Shown here: in pieces, positions 26,940 through 34,834 of the stretch
Layout: every line of letters begins with the position of its first letter
Position numbering within the stretch: the stretch's first letter is position 1
Assembly (NCBI GenBank): GCA_021736645.1
Contig: JAIPFM010000014.1
Span: forward strand, 1 to 40,172
Origin: Phycisphaerae bacterium
GTDB taxonomy: Bacteria; Planctomycetota; Phycisphaerae; Sedimentisphaerales; Anaerobacaceae
Direction: 5' to 3'
Length of the DNA stretch: 40,172 bases
Notes under the pieces: model-generated
The model's database searches: none
Told to the model about the DNA's origin: nothing
The model's input: only the letters and a program-made list of their open reading frames with translations
Translations under genes and position numbers: made by a program

Positions 26940-26979
26940 TAAAAAGAAAGAGGTTTTCGAGCCTTGGAGCTGGAAAACC
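26940..26979 (-). terminator. Rho-independent terminator of the tRNA-Arg/tRNA-Phe unit
   Basis: On the - strand GGTTTTC (26979-26973) pairs with GAAAACC (26958-26952), followed directly by TCTTTCTTTTTA. It lies 15 bp beyond the end of tRNA-Phe. Confidence 0.7.
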
Positions 26980-26993
26980 CTACAAACATAAAA

Positions 26994-27066
<73 letters not shown>

Positions 27067-27144
27067 GGTTAGCCAACAAGATTTGCAAGAATACTGATTT
27101 ACAGTCCTGCCTGCAAGCCATTTATTGGCTGGCTCAAAAATAAG

Positions 27145-27218
<74 letters not shown>

Positions 27219-27237
27219 AACTCTTTTGAAGCGAGAT

Positions 27238-27266
27238 ATATAAGCATTTTTAACAAGGCCTGTCAA
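27238..27266 (-). promoter_or_regulatory. Promoter of the tRNA-Arg/tRNA-Phe unit
   Basis: On the - strand, consensus TTGACA (27266-27261), 17-bp spacer, TTATAT (27243-27238) preceded by TGC. It ends 20 bp before the tRNA-Arg 5' end, as expected for a strong stable-RNA promoter. Confidence 0.75.
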
Positions 27267-27312
27267 CTCTCAGGATAAAGTAATTCCGGGAAAATGCGGT
27301 TTTTTGAGTTCG

Positions 27313-27341
27313 TTGACAGTGGGGGAGGAGTCTGGTACGCT
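27313..27341 (+). promoter_or_regulatory. Promoter of manC-ruvX
   Basis: Consensus TTGACA (27313-27318), 17-bp spacer, TACGCT (27336-27341) with TGG before it. It lies about 45 bp upstream of ATG 27385. Confidence 0.6.
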
Positions 27342-27384
27342 GGCCAGGTCTTTATAGTAAGTTTTTGACAAAGGAATCATTGAT

Positions 27385-28473
27385 ATGGATTATGCTGTGA
27401 TTATGGCCGGGGGCACTGGTAAGCGGCTATGGCCGTTAAGTCGTGAGACAAGGCCCAAGCAGGTATTGAAGTTGTTTGGCGGCAAGACATTGCTGGAGGG
27501 GTGTCTGGACCGTCTGCTTCCTGTATTTGACCCGAGTCGGATCTTTGTGCTGACGAATGCGGCCTACGTCGACATTGTGCGCGAGTCACTTGGGCAGGTA
27601 CCGCCTGAGAATGTGGTGCCTGAGCCTGCAGTGCGTGACACCGCCGGCGCCATCGGCCTGGCTGCTTCGATTTTGGATCGGATGGATGATGAAGCGACCA
27701 TGGCAGTGGTGACCGCGGATCAGATGATTCAGCCTGTGGGCGTGTTTCAGCAGGCCATCAAGGATGCGTTGAGTTTTGTAGGGAGTCATCCCCGGGCTTC
27801 AGTGACCTTTGGAATCAAACCCACACATGCGGCAACGACCTATGGGTATATTAAATGTCAGGAAGGGCAGACCTACAAGGGGTGCGAGAGCCCTGTGCAC
27901 GTGGTGGATTCTTTTCGGGAAAAGCCGGATGAGGCCACGGCTCAGTCCTATATTGAACAGGGGCAGTATTTCTGGAATTCCGGGATTTTTGTGTGGAAGG
28001 CTCGCAGGATTCTTGAACTGATTCACTGTTTTCTGCCGGATGCCAGAGAACCTCTGTTGCATTTAGGCACTGCCTGGGGTACGCCTGACCAGGCGAGCGC
28101 CTTGAATACCTGGTTCGAGCGTTTGCCCAAGATCAGTATCGATTTTGCCGTCATGGAAAAGGCGGATCAGGTGTATGCGATTCGTATGGATTGCGACTGG
28201 TTGGATATGGGGTCCTATATCGCCCTGACCGATATTGTGGCCAAGGATGGTCAGTCGAATTTCGTGGCTGCGGAAAAACACGTGCTGATGGACTGTACAG
28301 ACAATATTGTGGTGACTGAGCAGGATGGACACTTGATTGCCGGTATTGGGCTTGAAGGGTTGGTGGTGGCCCATAGCCCCAATGCCACGCTGGTGTGTCC
28401 AAGAGATCAGTTGGACAAGTTGAAGGGACTGCTGGTTCGTATTGAAGAACAGGGCGGCAGCCATTATTTGTAG
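27385..28473 (+). CDS. manC: Mannose-1-phosphate guanylyltransferase
   Basis: A 362-residue cytoplasmic enzyme making GDP-mannose from mannose 1-phosphate and GTP. The N-terminal nucleotide-binding signature is complete: MAGGTGKRLWPLSRETRPKQ (residues 7-26). Further motifs are VVTADQMI (VTADH-like), YGYIKC, VDSFREKPD with the FxEKP lysine, FWNSGIFVWK and the metal-binding DCDWLDMGSY. The length fits the single-domain GMP family without the isomerase domain of bifunctional ManC. AAGGA lies about 10 nt before the ATG. Its product would feed mannosylated glycans or exopolysaccharide made by the locus at the window end. ruvX follows 8 bp later. Confidence 0.95.
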   Translation: MDYAVIMAGGTGKRLWPLSRETRPKQVLKLFGGKTLLEGCLDRLLPVFDPSRIFVLTNAAYVDIVRESLGQVPPENVVPEPAVRDTAGAIGLAASILDRMDDEATMAVVTADQMIQPVGVFQQAIKDALSFVGSHPRASVTFGIKPTHAATTYGYIKCQEGQTYKGCESPVHVVDSFREKPDEATAQSYIEQGQYFWNSGIFVWKARRILELIHCFLPDAREPLLHLGTAWGTPDQASALNTWFERLPKISIDFAVMEKADQVYAIRMDCDWLDMGSYIALTDIVAKDGQSNFVAAEKHVLMDCTDNIVVTEQDGHLIAGIGLEGLVVAHSPNATLVCPRDQLDKLKGLLVRIEEQGGSHYL

Positions 28474-28481
28474 GGGATTCT

Positions 28482-28913
28482 GTGAAGTATTTGGCTGTGG
28501 ATTATGGCAATAAGCGGACTGGATTGGCTCTGTGCGATCGCAATGAGACCATGGCTTCACCTTTGTGTGTGATTCGTGAACCGTCACAGGTCGTGAAGGT
28601 GATTACTCAGGTGGTGGCCGAAGAGCGAATTGAGGGGATTGTCATAGGCCTTCCTTTAAATATGGACGATTCTGAGGGATTTCAAGCCAAACGCGTACGC
28701 GAGTTTGGCAAGGTTCTGGCTGCTCATGTCCAGATTCCGATCCTTTTTCATGATGAGCGCTTGAGCAGTTTTTCCGCGTCTGAGAAGCTGGCCGCCTTGT
28801 CGCTGACACGCTCTCATACAAAAAAACGCCTGGATGCTGTGGCTGCGGCTGAAATTTTGGAGGCGTTCCTTGACTTTAAGCGAAACAAAGAAGGATCGAT
28901 AGATAAAGAATAA
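28482..28913 (+). CDS. ruvX: Putative Holliday junction resolvase / pre-16S rRNA nuclease
   Basis: A 143-residue YqgF-type RNase H-fold protein starting at GTG 28482, 8 bp after manC, with AGGGGA as ribosome site. Motifs: LAVDYGNKRTGLALCD (first catalytic Asp), IEGIVIGLPLNMDDSEG and FHDERLSS (catalytic Glu in DER). The C-terminal KKRLDAVAAAEILEAFLD is the usual HDxAAA.ILL region, with R-L-D in place of a common K-.-D. It is known as an essential factor in 16S rRNA 5'-end maturation and acts in the cytoplasm. The stop codon leads straight into a hairpin shared with the convergent tRNA-Ala unit. Confidence 0.92.
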   Translation: MKYLAVDYGNKRTGLALCDRNETMASPLCVIREPSQVVKVITQVVAEERIEGIVIGLPLNMDDSEGFQAKRVREFGKVLAAHVQIPILFHDERLSSFSASEKLAALSLTRSHTKKRLDAVAAAEILEAFLDFKRNKEGSIDKE

Positions 28914-28935
28914 GCCGGACAATATAATCCGGCTT
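28912..28935. terminator. Bidirectional terminator-like hairpin between ruvX and tRNA-Ala
   Basis: AAGCCGGA (28912-28919) pairs perfectly with TCCGGCTT (28928-28935) over 8 nt. It begins within the ruvX stop codon. The - strand tail ATTCTTTATCT is the more T-rich, so it probably serves the tRNA-Ala unit as well. Confidence 0.55.
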
Positions 28936-28978
28936 GTATTCCTATAATCATGCCTGAAATGATTCCAGGGTTCTAAAA

Positions 28979-29051
<73 letters not shown>

Positions 29052-29063
29052 GAGAGACTCAAG

Positions 29064-29093
29064 ATAATACCACAGCGGCAGGGTGTGTGGCAA
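29064..29093 (-). promoter_or_regulatory. Promoter of tRNA-Ala
   Basis: On the - strand TTGCCA (29093-29088), 18-bp spacer, TATTAT (29069-29064), ending 12 bp before the tRNA 5' end. Confidence 0.6.
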
Positions 29094-29114
29094 GACATTT
29101 TCTGACCACTTTTT

Positions 29115-29142
29115 TTGTTTGCCTCTGGTTGTTTTCTATACT
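29115..29142 (+). promoter_or_regulatory. Promoter of the GspG-like pilin gene
   Basis: TTGTTT (29115-29120), 16-bp spacer, TATACT (29137-29142), about 90 bp upstream of the pilin ATG. Confidence 0.45.
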
Positions 29143-29230
29143 TTGGATGGACATAGAAGAAACCAGTCACTGAGTGCAGTGTGGTACTATGTGATTCGAT
29201 TGAAATCTAGTGGTTTTCAGGAGGCAAATG

Positions 29231-29698
29231 ATGAAGAGTCGCAGCGGTTTTACTTTGGTGGAGATTTTGATTGTGGTCGTGATTCTGGGTATTCTGGCAG
29301 CGATCGTGGTACCTCAATTTACAGAGGCGAGCGGCGAGGCAAAAGAAGCAAGACTGCTGCAGGATCTTCAGAGTGTGCGTTCGCAGATTGAGCTGTACAA
29401 GCTGCAACATGCTGGTGCATTGCCTGGCAGTGGGTCTGCCAGTATCGTTGAGGCTCTGACTGGCATGACCGATATCGAGGGTACACTGCTGGCTGCAGGT
29501 ACCGCACCAGGTAAAGGGGTATATGGCCCGTATTTGCAGAAGATTCCGGACAATCCGTTTGTCGCAGTTGCTGTCGATGGCCAGACCATTGAAGGGGGCG
29601 CTGTGGACGGCACACCTGGGGGCGGAGACAACGGCTGGTTCCTCAATACAGTCACAGGTGCATTCTATGCGGATGACGATGACCACTGTGATCTCTAG
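29231..29698 (+). CDS. Type II secretion major pseudopilin GspG-like protein
   Basis: Of the adjacent ATGs 29228 and 29231, the second has the better spacing (6 nt) from AGGAGG, giving 155 residues. The leader MKSRSG is followed by FTLVEILIVVVILGILAAIV: prepilin peptidase cuts after G6, with F methylated and E11 at +5. The next segment EARLLQDLQSVRSQIELYKLQH is the classical GspG helix. PYLQKIPDNPF and DNGWFLNTVTGAFYAD match the C-terminal GspG region, including acidic residues like its calcium site. It would form a periplasmic pseudopilus or pilus. A strong terminator follows, so it can be expressed in excess over the downstream genes, as usual for a major pilin. Confidence 0.9.
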   Translation: MKSRSGFTLVEILIVVVILGILAAIVVPQFTEASGEAKEARLLQDLQSVRSQIELYKLQHAGALPGSGSASIVEALTGMTDIEGTLLAAGTAPGKGVYGPYLQKIPDNPFVAVAVDGQTIEGGAVDGTPGGGDNGWFLNTVTGAFYADDDDHCDL

Positions 29699-29783
29699 GA
29701 TGTGAGTGCTGTGGTCAGGCAAGGCTAGCATGAGGTTGCCGAGACGTAGGATAAGAAAACAACAACAAGGTAATAGTCAAATG

Positions 29784-29819
29784 GCCGATAGTGCAGTTTT
29801 GCACGTCGGCCTTTTTTTC
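29784..29819 (+). terminator. Rho-independent terminator after the GspG-like gene
   Basis: GGCCGA (29784-29789) pairs with TCGGCC (29807-29812); the inner stem GTGCA (29792-29796) pairs with TGCAC (29801-29805). Seven Ts follow directly. It is a textbook terminator, here placed between two pseudopilin genes. Confidence 0.88.
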
Positions 29820-29858
29820 CTTTATTTGCTCTGATAATCCTAATTGAGGCAAAAGATC

Positions 29859-30359
29859 ATGTTGAGGTTTGTTGGATCTGGATTTACGCTTCTGGAACTC
29901 ATGATGGGTATTGTCATTATGACCATTATAGGGATCGGTGTGATACCGCTCATGAGTATGGGGGCCCAGTCCCAGGTTTATACTGCGGCAGATGGCCTGG
30001 CCGCAGATTTGAACTATGCGAGGAATTTGGCCATTACGCATGGGCAAACTTTTCGTGTCCATTTCCATGCGTGGCAAAACACCTACGAGGTTCGGGGTGT
30101 CAACGGCGCTGTCATTACGCATCCCGTGACCAAAAAGGCGTATCACATTGCCTATGCTCAAGATAAACGGTTGAGTGAGGTTGATCTAGTAGAGGCAACT
30201 TTTGACACCACACACGAAATACGATTCGACTATCAAGGTAGCCCATATGATGGTAACGGAAACCCTCTCAATAGCGGATTGGTGACTTTGACAGCGGGCT
30301 CCGAGACACGTTTTGTTGCAGTCGAACCTGTGACGGGCGTAATTTCTGTTCAATACTAA
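29859..30359 (+). CDS. GspH/FimT-like minor pseudopilin
   Basis: ATG 29859 is preceded by TTGAGG at suitable spacing; an upstream TTG start is less likely. The 166-residue product has the leader MLRFVGSG followed by FTLLELMMGIVIMTIIGIGV, with cleavage after G8 and E13 at +5. AADGLAADLNYARNLAITHGQTFRV is the GspH/FimT region that follows the N-terminal helix (typically L...L..AR..AI..G..V.V). The C-terminal beta-sheet part (IRFDYQGSPYDGNGNPLNSG and LTAGSETRFVAVEPVTGVIS) also fits. It probably primes or caps the pseudopilus. The secretin gene follows after 22 bp, so the two are co-expressed beyond the terminator. Confidence 0.82.
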   Translation: MLRFVGSGFTLLELMMGIVIMTIIGIGVIPLMSMGAQSQVYTAADGLAADLNYARNLAITHGQTFRVHFHAWQNTYEVRGVNGAVITHPVTKKAYHIAYAQDKRLSEVDLVEATFDTTHEIRFDYQGSPYDGNGNPLNSGLVTLTAGSETRFVAVEPVTGVISVQY

Positions 30360-30381
30360 CCACACCAGAGGAGAACACACA

Positions 30382-32070
30382 ATGTTTACACAGACAGTCT
30401 CTTGGCAACGATTTAATGAGTTTCGATTTAAATCATGGGTATGTGCATGGGCGTTGAGCTTGCTTGTGATTCCCGGTTTTGGAAATGAATCTGTGTATGC
30501 TCAAGAGGTCGAACCCTTGAGTGTGGAAGCATCCACAGGCCAAGGTGAAGATCTTCAGTCTCTTGCGTTCAACAAAGACACTACCATTCGTGATGCGTTG
30601 ACAACCTTGAGTGAGAAGTTCAACGTGAACATTGTACCCTCTGAGTCTGTGACCGGCACCATTGGTTTTACAAAGCTCAGAAATGTGACTTTTGAACAGG
30701 CCATGGAGGATGTGCTGGGTAACGGATTCACGTATGAGCGAGTCGGCCCGACCATTCGTGTCTATTCTCAGGAAGAGTACGAGACAATGCGTCTGGACGT
30801 GCGTCATATGGTGCACAAGGTGTTTACACTGTATTATGTTTCTGCCGCTGAGGCAAAAAAACTGATTACGCCAATCTTGAGTACTGGCGGTGTCATCGAA
30901 TCGACTTCACCTGCAAAGATAGAAGGCGCCACCGTGGACGCGGCGATCGCTGCTGTGAGTGGAGGAGACACCATGGCTGGTAATGATCGTCTGATTGTGC
31001 AGGATTATCCGGAGAAGATTGCTGACGTGGAGGCCTTGCTGGCGGAACTGGATGTGCGTCCCAAACAGGTGCTTGTGGAAGCCACGATCATGAGTGCGCG
31101 ATTGAATGAAGACACCGAATTTGGGATTGATTGGAATACCATTGGCGGCGTGAGCGTCACACAGGCTGAGCCCGGATTTATGAGCACGGGATTTGCCTCA
31201 AGTGTTGGTGCCGGAGGATTGAGTGTGGGCGTTTCATCAGACCACATCAAGGCGTTTATTCGTGCCCTGGAGGGGATTACAGACACCACACTCCTCGCCA
31301 ATCCAAAGATTCTGGCCGTGAATAAGCAACTGGGGCAGGTCTATATTGGTACTAAATATGGGTATCGTGAATCTGCCACAGTTGGGGCAGGCGGGGCTGT
31401 GACTGACGGTGAAGTCAAGTTTCTTGAAACAGGTACAAAGCTGTCATTTAGGCCCTATATTGGCAATGACGGGTATATTCGTATGGATATTTTCCCCAAA
31501 GACAGTACCGGCAGCTTGAACGAGGAAGGCGTGCCTGATGAAGTCTCTACGGAACTGGCCACGAACATTATTGTGAAAGATGGACAGACTGTGGTCATTG
31601 GCGGGTTATTTAGAGATCAGGTGACAAAAACGCGGAATCAGATCCCTGTTTTGGGCAGCCTTCCGATTCTCGGGGCCCTGTTTAGAAGCCACAAAGATAC
31701 AACCGTTCGTGAAGAAATGGTGATCCTGCTGACGCCTCACATTATTGATTCTCCTGAACAGATTCATGATCCAGCCGCGATTGATGAGGTGGCACGCAAG
31801 CATCAGGCAGCCAAGGAAGATATGCAGCCCTTGAGCCGGATAAAGCAGGCAGACCAGTTGTATGAGCATGCATGCCAGAACTATGTCCAAGGGGATCTGG
31901 ACAAAGCCATGGATCAGGTTGTGGGGGCATTGAGAATAAGACCAAACTATCCGGAAGCCTTGCGATTGAAGGAAAAGATTCTGGTTCAGACCGATGTCCA
32001 AGCTTTTGAAAAACTACCTCGAAATGTCAAGGCCAGGGTAGAGTCTTTGGTGTCGGCTGACGACGATTGA
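30382..32070 (+). CDS. Secretin (GspD/PilQ type) with C-terminal TPR extension
   Basis: A 562-residue exported protein with AGAGGAG before ATG 30382 and a long N-terminal region before the hydrophobic signal segment (WALSLLVIPGFG). Residues ~65-140 are an N0/STN-like domain (IRDALTTLSEKFNVNIVP). An N1-type repeat follows (LYYVSAAEAKKLITPIL), then DRLIVQDYPEKIADVEALLAELD. The secretin core (~230-455) includes VLVEATIMSARLNED, NPKILAVNKQLGQVYIGTKYGY and the conserved gate segment VPVLG-like IPVLGSLPILGALFR. The last ~90 residues carry a tetratricopeptide-like repeat (ADQLYEHACQNYVQGDLDKA), not part of ordinary GspD. It forms the outer-membrane pore of a secretion or pilus system. ATPase and inner-membrane platform genes are not in the window. 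Confidence 0.88.
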   Translation: MFTQTVSWQRFNEFRFKSWVCAWALSLLVIPGFGNESVYAQEVEPLSVEASTGQGEDLQSLAFNKDTTIRDALTTLSEKFNVNIVPSESVTGTIGFTKLRNVTFEQAMEDVLGNGFTYERVGPTIRVYSQEEYETMRLDVRHMVHKVFTLYYVSAAEAKKLITPILSTGGVIESTSPAKIEGATVDAAIAAVSGGDTMAGNDRLIVQDYPEKIADVEALLAELDVRPKQVLVEATIMSARLNEDTEFGIDWNTIGGVSVTQAEPGFMSTGFASSVGAGGLSVGVSSDHIKAFIRALEGITDTTLLANPKILAVNKQLGQVYIGTKYGYRESATVGAGGAVTDGEVKFLETGTKLSFRPYIGNDGYIRMDIFPKDSTGSLNEEGVPDEVSTELATNIIVKDGQTVVIGGLFRDQVTKTRNQIPVLGSLPILGALFRSHKDTTVREEMVILLTPHIIDSPEQIHDPAAIDEVARKHQAAKEDMQPLSRIKQADQLYEHACQNYVQGDLDKAMDQVVGALRIRPNYPEALRLKEKILVQTDVQAFEKLPRNVKARVESLVSADDD

Positions 32071-32420
32071 CAAAATATTCAAGGTCCTAAAAACACAGGA
32101 CTTTTGCGGGTGGCACAGAATAACGTATGCTTAATGTGTTTTTATATAGGGGCCCTTTTAGGGTCCCTATTTTTATATTGGTCCTACAATGCGACTGTTT
32201 CAATTCGTTCAAACGTGAATCCCCAAGATTTTTGAGAGAACTGCGGCACTTGCTGAAAAAAAGAATTTCAGAGTTATCCCCTCTTCGCATAAGAACAAGT
32301 TCAAAAGGCATTGGGTTTTGCCGAATAAAGAGGCAGCATTCTACTGGTTTTAGTGGAACCGGCAGAATAGAGACCTTGTGATCAGGGCCCCAATTGAACT
32401 TACAGTGGAGGATGGCACCA
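32071..32420. other. Gene-free stretch between secretin and response regulator
   Basis: It contains the terminator at 32146-32175. The remaining 240 bp hold a small open frame that starts inside the terminator and has no ribosome site or family features. I see no clear promoter for the regulator genes. Confidence 0.5.
32146..32175 (+). terminator. Rho-independent terminator of the pseudopilin-secretin unit
   Basis: ATAGGGGCCC (32146-32155) pairs with GGGTCCCTAT (32161-32170), a 10-bp stem with one G-U pair and a 5-nt loop, followed by TTTT. Confidence 0.85.
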
Positions 32421-32825
32421 ATGGCAGGCAGAAAAGTATTGGTGGTTGATGATGAGATTCATATTGTCCATGTTGTGACAATTAAATTGAGAAACAGTGG
32501 GTTTGAAGTCATGACAGCGGAAAGTGGACAGGAAGCCTATGAACTGGCATGTCGAGAGCACCCAGATGTCATTATTACAGATCACCAGATGCCCAACATG
32601 ACAGGGCTGGAACTGCTTGAAAAACTTCAGGACTGTGGTGCCACCAAAACCATTCCTGCCGTGTTGTTGACGAGCCAAACCCAAGCCTTGTCAGAGCAAG
32701 ATTGTTTGCGTTTGGGCATACATCAGTGCCTGAGCAAACCCTTCAGTCCCAGAGAACTGCTGCGCGAAGTTGAAAACATTTTGTTTGCTTCGTCCGTGAC
32801 GTTTTCTCAAACTTTGACTCCATAG
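32421..32825 (+). CDS. Single-domain response regulator (CheY-like receiver)
   Basis: ATG 32421 stands 9 nt after GGAGG; the earlier ATG at 32412 overlaps that site. The 134-residue protein is only a receiver domain: acidic pair D10-D11 (VLVVDDE), phosphoacceptor D54 (IITDHQMPN), T84 in LLTSQT and K106 (LSKPFSP). With no output domain, it would act by binding a partner. The HD-GYP protein gene begins 7 bp downstream, an arrangement that suggests the phosphorylated receiver controls cyclic-di-GMP breakdown. Confidence 0.9.
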   Translation: MAGRKVLVVDDEIHIVHVVTIKLRNSGFEVMTAESGQEAYELACREHPDVIITDHQMPNMTGLELLEKLQDCGATKTIPAVLLTSQTQALSEQDCLRLGIHQCLSKPFSPRELLREVENILFASSVTFSQTLTP

Positions 32826-32832
32826 TGAATTC

Positions 32833-34551
32833 ATGATTCCAATGACTGAAAATAATCATAGCATGACTTACGGTCTGAGCGGACTGAGTCCGTCACAGCG
32901 TGATGAGTTGACTCGCTTCGGAACCCGTGTCAATCGTCTTGGTGCCAATTTTGCAGTTTGCAGCAGTAGCGGCAAAATACTGTTGTTGTGCGAAGGTGCG
33001 GGCTTCAAGAGCTCTCGTCAACGTCTTATGGAACGCAGTTGTCAAATTCTGGCTGACCACGTTCGCAGTGAGAACACAGAGAACCTGAAACAGAGTCCTG
33101 TACAACGCTATAAAGACGTCACTACCATCCTGGCGGGTATCCTTCCGTTATCGCCCAATGATACAGTGTCCGTATCCACGCCGGCTGTGGCACTCTTGGA
33201 TCTCGGTGACAATACTGCCGCCATGGGGCGACAGGCTTGGTCTACCGGAGGGAGTCAGGGGGCATCCAAACGCCTGTTTCTGTCTGAGATGCTGGCCATG
33301 CTGATTGATGGTTTTCGGGCGGTGACCCGGGTTGAGAGACAGATGGATCAAATAGGCCTGGAATTGAGCAAGGTCTACGAGGAATTGGTATTGTTGCATC
33401 GGTTGAGTACACGTATGAAGGTCACAGAGCCGGATGCCGGCTTTTTGCAGATGGCGTGTGATAGCCTGACTGAGGTGGTGGACGTTGAGGGCATTGCCAT
33501 TGTCCTGGAGAAGCTGATTGATGAGGAACGCCAGTTAACCGTCTCTGCGGGCTCTGGTCTGATTGATTTGGATAGCCATATCTCCGGGATGGTGTACAGC
33601 CGCTTGCTCGAAGAAATGGATCAAGGGCGGGATGCCCTTGTGGATAGCCAGGCATACAATGGCTTTAGATATGAATGGCCTACGTCCGTGCGTAATGTGA
33701 TCGCTGTGCCCTTGATGGGCAAGGACTGTGGCGACTCGCACTTTATGCACCGCAGTGAGGCCGCCAATCATGTGATTGGATTCATGGTTGCTGTCAATAT
33801 CCAGGAAAAAGATGAGTTTGACAGCGTGAGTGTCAAGTTGTTCAACTCGGTAGCCAGTGGATGTGCGGTGTTTGTTGAAAATGGCAGATTATTCCATGAT
33901 CTTTCGGAGTTGTTTATCGGATCATTGAAGACTCTGACGGATAGTATTGATGCCAAGGACGGCTATACACACGGCCACTCCGAACGCGTGGCCATGATTG
34001 CGCGATGGATTGGAGAGTGCCTGGTGGTAGAAGGCATGTTGCGCCCGGAACAGGTCTCTGAGGTTTATCTGGCTGGTTTGCTGCACGATATTGGAAAAAT
34101 TGGTGTGGATGATGCGGTGCTGCGCAAGACAGGACCGCTCACCGAGGAAGAATCTGAGAGCATAAAAAAACACCCCGTCATAGGCGCCGGTATTCTTCGA
34201 GGCATCAAGCAGATGGGAGATATTGTCCCCGGTGTTATGAGTCATCACGAAAATGTGGATGGTTCAGGGTATCCTAGTGGCTTACTGGGGGACGACATTC
34301 CTATCATTGGGAAGATCGTGGGGTTGGCTGACAGCTTTGATGCCATGACCAGCAAACGCAGCTACCGTGAAGCCAGGAGCATTGATCAGGCGGTCCAGGA
34401 GATACGTACCTGTGTGGGTAGTCAATTTGACGAAAAAGTGGTCAATGCCTTTTTGAATAGCGACCTGGCGAAGTTGTGGGAGATTATGCAATACGGCAGT
34501 GCTGACATTCACCATACGAGCAGCATGATGAATACCGCATCGCAATTCTAG
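32833..34551 (+). CDS. GAF and HD-GYP domain protein, probable cyclic-di-GMP phosphodiesterase
   Basis: A 572-residue cytoplasmic protein without membrane segments. Residues ~1-150 may form a small sensor (GANFAVCSSSGKILLLCEG). A helical linker and a GAF domain follow (~190-360; LSTRMKVTEPDAGFLQMACDSL, SVRNVIAVPLMG). The C-terminal HD-GYP domain (~365-550) has all key residues: HGHSERV at 380-386, HDIGK with the HD pair 418-419, KKHPVIG, HHENVDGSGYP (471-481) and LADSFDAMTSKRSYREA. HD-GYP enzymes hydrolyse cyclic-di-GMP to pGpG or GMP with a metal centre. Its neighbours (receiver, secretin and pilus genes, exopolysaccharide export) are classical targets of cyclic-di-GMP. The ribosome site is weak, fitting coupling to the gene in front. 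Confidence 0.92.
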   Translation: MIPMTENNHSMTYGLSGLSPSQRDELTRFGTRVNRLGANFAVCSSSGKILLLCEGAGFKSSRQRLMERSCQILADHVRSENTENLKQSPVQRYKDVTTILAGILPLSPNDTVSVSTPAVALLDLGDNTAAMGRQAWSTGGSQGASKRLFLSEMLAMLIDGFRAVTRVERQMDQIGLELSKVYEELVLLHRLSTRMKVTEPDAGFLQMACDSLTEVVDVEGIAIVLEKLIDEERQLTVSAGSGLIDLDSHISGMVYSRLLEEMDQGRDALVDSQAYNGFRYEWPTSVRNVIAVPLMGKDCGDSHFMHRSEAANHVIGFMVAVNIQEKDEFDSVSVKLFNSVASGCAVFVENGRLFHDLSELFIGSLKTLTDSIDAKDGYTHGHSERVAMIARWIGECLVVEGMLRPEQVSEVYLAGLLHDIGKIGVDDAVLRKTGPLTEEESESIKKHPVIGAGILRGIKQMGDIVPGVMSHHENVDGSGYPSGLLGDDIPIIGKIVGLADSFDAMTSKRSYREARSIDQAVQEIRTCVGSQFDEKVVNAFLNSDLAKLWEIMQYGSADIHHTSSMMNTASQF

Positions 34552-34781
34552 TGTTCCCGCAACCGCAAAGACTGGATTGCTGTTTACAGTCAACAGGCCT
34601 CTGAGTCCCCAACAATGGCGGCTCTATCCAAGCAGGCGTTCAACACCCTCCTTGCATCCTCCTTTTGAGCATGGCGCATCAGTCTTAAAGACATAGGCTG
34701 ACAGAGCCCGGCACATTTCATTCCGAGTTACTCTCCTATCCAGATTTGGCGTTGCCAACTGAACTCAGATCTTGTATTACG

Positions 34782-34815
34782 TACAGTTCGATTATTCTCA
34801 AAAAGTTGAACTGTA
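34782..34815 (+). promoter_or_regulatory. Imperfect palindrome upstream of the phosphofructokinase gene
   Basis: TACAGTTCGA (34782-34791) and TTGAACTGTA (34806-34815) are complementary except for one G-T. It ends 20 bp before the start codon, and could be an operator or leader stem. The rest of 34552-34781 shows nothing clear. Confidence 0.35.
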
Positions 34816-34834
34816 TTTGTGAGAGGTCAAACAC

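Noticed and set aside
32127..32381. 84-codon open frame on the + strand
   Set aside because: Its start lies at a strong terminator, there is no ribosome site, and the product is a low-information basic peptide.
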